This document shows, one piece after another, positions 57,657 to 64,000 of a stretch of DNA of 64,000 nt (the stretch's first letter is position 1; every line of letters begins with the position of its first letter). Where the stretch lies: positions 62,001-126,000 of the forward strand of contig NZ_JAIVFT010000013.1 of the NCBI RefSeq assembly GCF_020829665.1. The letters are read 5' to 3'. Made by a program: the position numbers and the translations under genes. A model generated the notes under the pieces. It ran no database searches. It had not been told where the DNA came from and saw nothing but the letters and a program-made list of their open reading frames with translations. This DNA is from Nostoc sp. CHAB 5824. Lineage in GTDB: Bacteria > Cyanobacteriota > Cyanobacteriia > Cyanobacteriales > Nostocaceae.

Positions 57657-58064
57657 TTACTCAGATTTTGGTTCGATCTCAAATTCCAGTTTGGAACGGT
57701 AGAAACACACATCAAACTCTAGGAAGAAGTTTGTCTGCCCAAGAATTAAGGGTACATTCGCTCTTCTCACCCAAGCAAATACCAGTTGAACTGCCGCGAA
57801 GTCACCGATCTCAACGTTCCCAACGAATGGCATTGCTGGCAGATTGCTCAGGTTGCCTGCTAATTGAATAATCGCTCTGCTATCATCCCAAACCCCACCT
57901 AACTCAATACCAATTTCATAAGGTAAGACATTTACAGTTGCACCACTGTCCACCAGTCCAAGAGCTTCAACCGCTTTATCACCTAGACAAAGACGCAGTG
58001 GAATCCGTGGCAAACTGTCAAACTCATTTTGAGAAGTATCAATAGTCGAGTATTTGAATCGCAT
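57657..58064 (-). CDS. Retropepsin-like aspartic protease family protein
   Basis: 135 residues. Clan AA motif LGLVDSGATVNVLPYEIG (D-S-G-A catalytic triad) at about residues 35-52 and a hydrophobic-hydrophobic-Gly flap partner VPLILGQTNFFLEFDV near the C terminus. Proteins of this type are common in cyanobacteria next to a small helical protein, as here. Predicted cytoplasmic protease; the substrate is unknown. Confidence 0.75.
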   Translation of the reverse strand: MRFKYSTIDTSQNEFDSLPRIPLRLCLGDKAVEALGLVDSGATVNVLPYEIGIELGGVWDDSRAIIQLAGNLSNLPAMPFVGNVEIGDFAAVQLVFAWVRRANVPLILGQTNFFLEFDVCFYRSKLEFEIEPKSE

Positions 58065-58068
58065 CTGA

Positions 58069-58278
58069 TTACATTTGATCTGTCTGTTTCAATGCCTGCA
58101 TAAGAACTTCACCTGCACCGAACGAATTGTAGGGAGTGGGCAAATCATAGGTTTTAAACGGTTCTAGAGGCGAAATATCTTCGTTAGTATCCAATTCTTC
58201 TGCCAAAATGCGGATTAGCTTAAGTTTTTCTGATACAGTCAGTTTGCGGACAGCAGGAAGTAGCTCAGTGAGTGTCAT
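58069..58278 (-). CDS. Small helical protein paired with the aspartic protease gene
   Basis: 69 residues (MTLTELLPAVRKLTVSEKLK, ILAEELDTNEDI, a Pro-rich end). The gene stops 4 nt before the start of the protease gene. Similar two-gene units with this layout are frequent in cyanobacteria and may form a toxin-antitoxin-like pair, but I cannot prove it. Confidence 0.6.
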   Translation of the reverse strand: MTLTELLPAVRKLTVSEKLKLIRILAEELDTNEDISPLEPFKTYDLPTPYNSFGAGEVLMQALKQTDQM

Positions 58279-58404
58279 GTTTCGCGCTCCATTTATCCAA
58301 CTAGGCTCACTTACAGCTTACTAGATCGGTCATCCACCTGAGCGACTGCCTTTGCACCACTATCACAAAAAACTAAACTTAGTTTACAGACTTAGTTTAA
58401 TCTT

Positions 58405-58548
58405 ATGGAAACTGTAAATATTCATCAAGCTAAAACGAATCTCTCAAAGCTTTTGTCACGCGTAGAACTTGGAGAAGAAATCATTATTTCCCACCGAGGC
58501 ATTCCGATCGCCAAGTTGGTTCCGTTTCGTTCCTCATCATGGGGATAA
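58405..58548 (+). pseudogene. Truncated Phd/YefM antitoxin
   Basis: 47 codons: METVNIHQAKTNLSKLLSRV, then ELGEEIIISHRGIPIAKLVP, then FRSSSWG and TAA. The N-terminal DNA-binding fold of a Phd antitoxin is complete, but the toxin-binding C-terminal ~35 residues are missing. The last codons already read into the overlapping toxin remnant. See the neighbouring PIN fragment. Confidence 0.75.
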
Positions 58549-58805
58549 AAGTTGCGCTCGGCAAGTTACCACTGGCAGATCCCCTAGACAGTTATATTTC
58601 TAGTCGGATGACGGTGTTGGCAATGCGCTCGCTAGAAATTACAGCTTCTCATGCTTTACAAGCGGCTGCTTTACCTTTGCATCACCGAGATCCTTTTGAC
58701 AGAATGTTGATTGCACAGGCTCAGATAGGAGAAATGATGCTTGTGAGTGCCGATTTGATGTTTAATAAGTACGACATTTCCCTACTTTGGGCAGCCAAAT
58801 CTTAA
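58533..58805 (+). pseudogene. C-terminal remnant of a PIN-domain toxin (VapC-like)
   Basis: About 88 residues: IKVALGKLPLADPLDSYISS, then LEITASHALQAAALPLHHRD with PFDRMLIAQAQ and MMLVSADLMFNKYD. This is the second half of a PIN toxin; the first half with the first acidic residues is gone. The fragment overlaps the truncated antitoxin in another frame, so one internal deletion removed the antitoxin's end and the toxin's start. Confidence 0.78.
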
Positions 58806-58828
58806 TGCCTACGGCTGGCTACGCCTAC

Positions 58829-59122
58829 GCATTTGCTACTTCGGCGATCACATTTGCTACTTCGGCGATCACATTTGCTATTTCGGGGTTCGCATTTGCT
58901 ATTTCGGGGTTCGCATTTGCTATTTCGGCGTTCGCATTTGCTATTTCGGGGTTCGCATTTGCTATTTCGGAGTTCGCATTTGCTATTTCGGGGTTCGCAT
59001 TTGCTATTTCGGGGTTCGCATTTGCTATTTCGGGGTTCGCATTTGCTATTTCGGGGTTCGCATTTGCTATTTCGGGGTTCGCATTTGCTATTTCGGGGTT
59101 CGCATTTGCTATTTCGGCGTTC
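58829..59122. repeat. 21-bp tandem array (14 units)
   Basis: Fourteen uninterrupted copies of GCATTTGCTATTTCGGGGTT+C, with early units carrying TACTTCGGCGATCA variants. The period of exactly 7 codons keeps several frames open on both strands (AFAISGF on plus, ANANPEI on minus). No spacers, so not CRISPR. A minus-strand frame (58825-59160) starts with an ATG, but no ribosome site is evident. Confidence 0.92.
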
Positions 59123-59357
59123 GCGCCACCAACTCTTTTAACCTGGTAAAAATTTCGCAATAAACTAAAAATTTTAGACGGATTAGAGATTAGGGAGTAG
59201 AGAAGATGAGCAAGCAGGGAAGCAGATATTTTTTAATGCCCTATTCCCAATGTCTCATATTCAAAAGCCGTAGCGTAACACACTAAAACTTATAGAAATA
59301 GTGCGTTAGGCTTGCGTTAATGCATTTGCATAAAACAGCAATTTACACGGTAAGCTT

Positions 59358-59780
59358 GTGTCTGATTTAGCGCTACATCAATATCTCCCTCGCGTTCCCG
59401 ATGCAGCATTGCAAGAGTTCATCGAATGGTGTGTTTTAGAACAGGCAAAAGCCGCAGAATGTAACTTTACTCCAGATAGAAGTAAGTTAGATAATTTACC
59501 ACCAACAGACTATGTTTCAAAGCTTGTTGATCAGTTTATGAAAGTTAAACCAGACCCAATTAAAGCTGGTTTAGTAGCTGCGATCGCTGGCAAGGAAGCT
59601 GACAAACATGATTTATCTGGTTTAGCGATCGCAGCTGATTTTGTATCTCTTTATGTCAAGTACTTAATTCCTAAAGAGGGAAGTACTAAAGAACAGGCTG
59701 AAGAGATATTAACTCAAGCATCACAACATCAGTGTGAGAAACTTACTGAAATTGCCAAGAAACATGGTGTAGAGTTATAG
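59358..59780 (+). CDS. Hypothetical protein
   Basis: 140 residues from GTG 59358 (MSDLALHQYLPRVPDAALQE). All-helical and soluble, with EFIEWCVLEQAKAAECNFTP near the start and KAGLVAAIAGKEADKHDLSG in the middle. No recognised family. It lies between hupL and hupW on the same strand, but is separated from both by repeats and unrelated genes, so a hydrogenase link is speculative. Confidence 0.5.
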   Translation: MSDLALHQYLPRVPDAALQEFIEWCVLEQAKAAECNFTPDRSKLDNLPPTDYVSKLVDQFMKVKPDPIKAGLVAAIAGKEADKHDLSGLAIAADFVSLYVKYLIPKEGSTKEQAEEILTQASQHQCEKLTEIAKKHGVEL

Positions 59781-59849
59781 TTTCCTGCTGATAAATTCTT
59801 TGTCAGAGGCTTTGTTTGTCCCATCAGTCAGAGCCTCATATTTTGTAGA

Positions 59850-60387
59850 TTATGGCAATAACTCGAAGTAATCACAGTGTCTCGGACGAACAAAACCAAA
59901 GTCACGACGGTCAAGCGTCAAGATGCGATTGCTCTTCTCTCTCTCTGCAAGTGCAATAATCGTTGCATCTGTAAATAGGACTTATGCACAAGAGATCCCC
60001 CAACCCCCTTAAAAAGGGGGCTTTTAGAGTTCCCCCCTTTTTAAGGGGGGTTAGGGGGGATCTAGGTTTCAGGTTTTCAGTGCGTAAGTCCTGTGTAAAG
60101 TCAAGCTGAATATCAGCATACTGTTCCAGAATTTCATTAACTCGCTCTAAATCTTCAAAGTAAATTGATTCCAGTCGAATATCGCTAGCTGCAAGTTCAA
60201 CTAAAAAATGACGTATTACTTGATGTCCCAATCCAGACAAAATTAGGTAACAAACTTCAGCAAGGACAGAGGTTAGCAAAATTAATTGTTCACTCAAAGT
60301 ATTTGCGACATTAAAAACACGAGAGTGATTGCGGTCGCTCTTGTTAGTAAGTGCAAATAAGAAACTTGTATCCAGGATTGCTGTCAT
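59850..60387 (-). pseudogene. PIN-domain toxin gene split by a MITE
   Basis: The 5' part reads MTAILDTSFLFALTNKSDRN through ILEQYADIQLDFT; the 3' part, beyond the element at 59976-60093, reads DATIIALAEREKSNRILTLD and RRDFGFVRPRHCDYFELLP, then stop at 59850-59852. Removing the element and one TGTAAA copy (124 nt) rejoins them exactly into a normal PIN protein with acidic residues in LDTSFL, TDATIIALA and LTLDRRDFG. As it stands the frame shifts into element sequence. Its start overlaps the antitoxin stop. Confidence 0.9.
59976..60093. mobile_element. 118-bp MITE with 6-bp target duplication
   Basis: The ends TAGGACTTATGCAC and (inverted) CAGGACTTACGCAC form terminal inverted repeats. The interior holds C-rich and G-rich inverted tracts (GGGGG/CCCCC hairpins). 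TGTAAA occurs directly outside both ends (59970-59975 and 60094-60099), the signature of a recent insertion. No coding capacity; it must be moved by a transposase encoded elsewhere. Confidence 0.9.
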
Positions 60388-60659
60388 GTACGATCATCTG
60401 CTTTAAGACCCCAACCACGTACAGAATCAATCTCGTTTTTTAATATATCTTTATCTTGCTCTGAGACATCAGTTTCCGCAGAAGCTCCTAATCCTGCAAT
60501 AGACATTAGAAAAGAAGACCCATGATTGTTTACTTCTTTTTGCCTTGTCGATTTATATTGAAGATATTCAACAAAGCTTGCTAGCTCAATTAATTTTTCA
60601 TCTGGGAGAGCATTAATTGCCTCAATTAATGTCTGTCTATTTGTAGTCAAAGTATCCAT
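60384..60659 (-). CDS. Antitoxin-like partner of the PIN toxin
   Basis: 91 residues: LIEAINALPDEKLIELASFV, then EYLQYKS, an N-terminal helical unit of the DUF2281/VapB-like kind, and an acidic C-terminal half (ASAETDVSEQDKDIL). It overlaps the downstream toxin gene by 4 nt, the standard toxin-antitoxin layout. It is intact although the toxin is split. Confidence 0.7.
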   Translation of the reverse strand: MDTLTTNRQTLIEAINALPDEKLIELASFVEYLQYKSTRQKEVNNHGSSFLMSIAGLGASAETDVSEQDKDILKNEIDSVRGWGLKADDRT

Positions 60660-60746
60660 ACGCTTGACAAAAGGAAAGAATTGCTTTGACTTATTGTACT
60701 TTATGCGATCGCGCTAGTGACAGATGAAGACATTGGCGTACAAAAA

Positions 60747-61220
<474 letters not shown>

Positions 61221-61246
61221 TTAACAATCCAAAATCCAAAATCAAA

Positions 61247-61621
61247 TCACGCCCAATCCCGATAAACAGAGAGTTCATCTACCCTCATTTCAAAAGGTAC
61301 GCCTTGACTTTCTGGCGGACAAACTCGGATTTTAGCACTGCTAACAATACCATAGAGTAATGTACCCATTGGCACGATTTTTTGCAAAATACGCCAATTA
61401 GTAACTTGATCGGGACACTCAATAACCAATGTCAGAGCATTGGCATGGGTTGTGACATACCACCGACAATTAGATAGAAGATTTTGAATCGCGCGATCGC
61501 AAGCGTCATAAAAGTATCTACTAATAGAATACTCTAGTTGTTGCCGCAGTATAATATCTGCCGATGTGGGTTGTATTGGATGTGAGTCATCACCATTTAA
61601 GTAATACATTTTTCTAGGCAT
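61247..61621 (-). CDS. Unknown protein, paralog of the 40579 gene
   Basis: 124 residues. It shares length and many residues with the protein at 40579-40953 (YDACDRAIQNLLSNCRWYVT, LTLVIECPD, AKIRVCPPES, GVPFEMRVDELSVYRDW). No domain of known function. On this strand it follows the interrupted SagB-type dehydrogenase gene. Converges on hupW. Confidence 0.7.
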   Translation of the reverse strand: MPRKMYYLNGDDSHPIQPTSADIILRQQLEYSISRYFYDACDRAIQNLLSNCRWYVTTHANALTLVIECPDQVTNWRILQKIVPMGTLLYGIVSSAKIRVCPPESQGVPFEMRVDELSVYRDWA

Positions 61622-61699
61622 ATCTCTTTAGCTTCCTGCTTATATTCCAATCACCATTCCATAAAGTAAATCTTTATTTGTTTCTAATAATTTTTGGGT

Positions 61700-62926
61700 T
61701 TATTCATCATAATAAGCACCTACTTCACTACACTGAATTCCCAAATAATTACTAGTTAAATAAAGTCTCTGTCCAAGAAAATCAGCTATTTGCATAGCAG
61801 TTTGATAATTTAAATAATCAGACACAAAAAATAAAGTTACAGCGCTATCTCTAGCAATACCCTGATTAATACATAAGTAACCTGTATTTTCATTAAAATT
61901 ACCCGTTTTAACCAGATACGTACCTTTATATAACCCAGATGACATTCTTTCTACTCAGTGCACCACTGAGTAAATTTCTATTTCCTCATAATTTTCTGTC
62001 GGTATTGACTGCTCAAGTTGTTGCACTATATATAAATAATCTTCTTGAAAAATAGACTCTTTCCGGAAACGTCTAATAGAACGTCTATTCCAAACAACTT
62101 GATAAAATTTAGCCTTGTCAAAGTCAAATTGAGGATACTCTAATTTCTGCTGACGACTCTTTTGTAGAGCAGTTGCATGATAGGCATCTTCAATAAATTG
62201 ATTGAATTCAAAATAATCAGTACCACAGACAAAAGGAACTTTCAGCCTTAAGCGTCTGATTTCCTTGTCTTGTAATTCTTCTGACACCGCACAAGCAGTA
62301 ATAAACTCTTTATTCTCAAATCCTAAATCTGAATTGAGAGCAAGTTTATCAAAGTCGAAAATTAGTTGTATATCTCGGTTGTGGAGAAAAGCTGAAGCTG
62401 CGATTGCACCTAAATGGTGTCCGCTATCTAAGAAGCAATATCTCATGCTCCTATTTTGATATTTCCAGCTAGACCTATAATAAACACAACTAATTAAAAA
62501 GATGAATCCATTGATACTTTTACCCGGTATAATATAATTCTCCAAGCCATCATCAATTAATTCATAGATGAGAGTTAGACAATTATTCTCAACTTCTAGA
62601 TGATATATACCATCTACTATTCCCTCAATACCGCGAACCTGTACGTAAACTTCCGTAGGATACAAAGCGCCTGCTGATGGATTCACCCGCAGTTTATAAG
62701 CGCCATCTTTATATACTTTCTCCAAGGTTATCGCACTGGTTAACGAGATAAAAGAATGAACAAGATTATTGAGATTTAATTTCACTCTCCGATAAAACTT
62801 TGGATAAACTTTAAATGAAGATGGCTGTGTTGAGGCATCTACATAATTTGGATCGAGTTGTACCGATAAGTAAGAATGCTTAGTAGCGTCATGATAAGCT
62901 TTCCTTAATATCTTACTTTGTGGCAT
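61700..62926 (-). pseudogene. SagB-type dehydrogenase (nitroreductase fold) with one in-frame stop
   Basis: One frame runs 408 codons, with a single TGA at 61957-61955. Upstream part: LRVNPSAGALYPTEVYVQVR (FMN-binding), GIYHLEVENNCLTLI, CFLDSGHHLGAIAASAFLHN, and the second unit VVWNRRSIRRFRKESIF. Downstream part: SSGLYKGTYLV and GQRLYLTSNYLGIQCSEVGA. The break reads IYSVVH-stop-VERM; relatives would have Arg, so CGA to TGA is the likely change. The 81-residue 3' piece has its own ATG (61945) but would not fold alone. The gene's start overlaps the ankyrin gene by 14 nt. Confidence 0.8.
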
Positions 62927-63398
62927 TTTTGAGTATCCTTAAAACTTCTACATTGCTGGCAAAATCGATAGCTTTATAGTCGTCTAAGTTTTTCAAATCT
63001 AAGTTAAGATGATGCTGTAAAAGTAACTTGACGACTTCTGTCTTTCCAGCTGATGCTGCATACATTAAAGCAGTTGCACCGTTATCATTTTGGTTGTCAA
63101 TGTTAATGTTGGCTGCCAACAGTAAATTAATTAAATCGTAGTGATTACCAAAACAAGCAAACCACAAAGCATTGTTGCGTAGGCGTAGCCCGCCGGAGGC
63201 ATCGCTATTTCGAGCATTGATATCCGCGCCTGCGCCAATAAGTTCTTTGACGACTGCATAAAGCCCGTCTCTTGTAGCTTTCATCAAAGCTGTATCACCA
63301 TTCTTACCTAGCTGATTTAAATCCCTATTACTATAGCCTTTTGCTATTAGCCATTGGGTGGTCACTTCACTCAAATCTTGCCTGTTTGCTTGACTCAT
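62913..63398 (-). CDS. Ankyrin-repeat protein
   Basis: 161 residues with about four ankyrin units (GDTALMKATRDGLYAVVKEL, NALWFACFGNHYDLINLLLA, GATALMYAASAGKTEVVKLL). Between the first two complete units the sequence SDASGGLRLR is encoded by an interspersed repeat (63177-63206), lengthening one loop by about seven residues without breaking the frame. Probably a protein-binding partner; translationally coupled to the SagB-type gene downstream. Confidence 0.8.
   Translation of the reverse strand: MSQANRQDLSEVTTQWLIAKGYSNRDLNQLGKNGDTALMKATRDGLYAVVKELIGAGADINARNSDASGGLRLRNNALWFACFGNHYDLINLLLAANINIDNQNDNGATALMYAASAGKTEVVKLLLQHHLNLDLKNLDDYKAIDFASNVEVLRILKNATK
63177..63206. repeat. Interspersed GC-rich repeat inside the ankyrin gene
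   Basis: A 30-nt copy of a GC-rich sequence (GCGTAGGCGTAGCCCGCCGG...) whose relatives appear at about 57608-57640, 58806-58829 and 48617-48640. Here it is in frame within a coding region. Confidence 0.7.
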
Positions 63399-64000
63399 AA
63401 TTGTTCTTTAAATATCCAAAAGTAAGTATTTTTCAAGCATAGATTTGCTTAAAAAATTTAATGGTGAGCAATGCCCACCATTATTTTAAATTGCTATGTG
63501 AGTAGCTGAAGTCTAGTAGTTTACCAAAGGAATTTTGCTAGGTATTCAAAAGTCGGGTAAAATGAAAAAATCTTTCCCCACTCCCCTTTTGCCGCCCTCA
63601 CCCAGCAATTTTGTGTTGGTCGAGTACTAAGTGACTAGCAACAATTTAGCTTAGTTATATATTATCATTTTGATAAGTTTGAATTATGAATCATTTATAA
63701 AGATCCCCTGATATATCTAAGAGGTTGTTTTAAAAGTGGTTGGCTGTATCTTTGCACTTATTGATCCCCCCTAACCCACGCCAGTCGCTCCACTTGGGGA
63801 GACCCCAAGACCGCGCTGGCTCCCCTTAAAAAGGGAGGAACCGGAATCAAAGTCCCCCAATTTATCGGGGGATTTAGGAGGATCTAAAACCTTTTGTTAC
63901 CGACAAGAGGACTTTTAAAACATCCTCTAAGAAAAAATCTTGAAATATAATTAAAATGCCTACTATATTCACCATCAATATTTAAAATTTCTCAAATTTT
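63399..64000. other. Terminal intergenic region
   Basis: No gene is visible in the last 600 bp except the MITE-like element listed at 63720-63928. The stretch before it is AT rich and would hold the ankyrin-SagB promoter. Confidence 0.5.
63720..63928. mobile_element. MITE-like element, second copy of the hupS-hupL spacer family
   Basis: 209 bp with ends AGAGGTTGTTTTAAAAG and (inverted) AGAGGATGTTTTAAAAG. Interior C-rich and G-rich hairpin tracts (GATCCCCCCTAACCC, CCCCTTAAAAAGGGAGG, CCCCCAATTTATCGGGGG) resemble the copy at 55386-55529 but are longer. No coding capacity. Confidence 0.78.

Noticed and set aside
58829..59122. Possible CRISPR array
   Set aside because: Units are contiguous 21-mers with no spacers, and no cas genes are nearby.
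58825..59160. Frames of about 100-120 codons encoding 7-residue repeats
   Set aside because: Three overlapping frames are open for the same trivial reason (21-bp period); no ribosome site. Kept as a finding, not as a gene.
61955..61957. TGA as selenocysteine in the SagB-type gene
   Set aside because: Relatives would have Arg here, the site is not a redox position, and no SECIS-like hairpin follows.

Overview
The window reads as chromosomal DNA of a heterocyst-forming filamentous cyanobacterium of the Nostoc/Anabaena type. The evidence is the dense scatter of the HIP1 octamer GCGATCGC, heptanucleotide tandem arrays (AATGACT/AATGACC) of the kind known from Nostocales, and three gene sets linked to heterocysts and nitrogen fixation: patB/cnfR with fdxB, a cox2-type cytochrome oxidase operon, and the uptake hydrogenase hupSL with its hyp maturation genes. 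No rRNA, tRNA or CRISPR array was recognised. The exact species cannot be read from the sequence.

Layout. 1-7.9 kb: end of a GDP-mannose dehydratase gene, a glycosyltransferase, small membrane or secreted proteins, an RDD/pentapeptide-repeat protein, an outer-membrane-like protein and malQ. 8.0-8.7 kb: a MITE-like element and a decayed IS5-type transposase. 8.8-15.5 kb: housekeeping genes (GNAT, ruvX, DUF3727, YqeG phosphatase, proB, Uma2 nuclease). 15.5-20.5 kb: HAD phosphatase, ROK kinase, Mut7-C protein, sucrase/ferredoxin-like protein. 20.7-29.8 kb: patB (minus strand), then fdxB, coxB-coxA-coxC, a helical-repeat protein, a cupin and a nitrogenase-associated ArsC-like protein (plus strand). 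Together these look like a heterocyst module: regulator, nitrogenase electron carrier and oxygen-consuming terminal oxidase. 30-36.5 kb: a giant Ser/Thr-kinase/histidine-kinase hybrid and cysK. 37.5-41.7 kb: small unknown genes, a luciferase-like flavin oxidoreductase and its overlapping partner gene.

42.3-52.9 kb is a long minus-strand extended hyp operon: TPR protein, two small membrane proteins, a NifU-like/Rieske protein, an NHL-repeat protein, then hypF-C-D-E-A-B. It is followed by hupS and hupL on the plus strand (54.4-57.2 kb) and the HupL protease gene hupW (60.7 kb). hupL is continuous, with no excision element.

The accessory zone 57.3-64 kb shows much gene decay: a PIN toxin gene split by a 118-bp MITE with a perfect 6-bp target duplication, a Phd-PIN pair collapsed by internal deletion, a SagB-type dehydrogenase cut by one in-frame TGA, a 14 x 21-bp tandem array, and an ankyrin gene carrying an in-frame interspersed repeat. 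Two MITE-like families can be defined by their terminal inverted repeats; one copy sits between hupS and hupL. Other points of interest are heptad arrays whose last unit supplies a start codon (proB, the NifU-Rieske gene), a 42-bp tandem repeat between coxA and coxC, a double-glycine leader peptide gene upstream of hupS, and a paralogous pair of unknown small proteins each beside a flavoenzyme gene.
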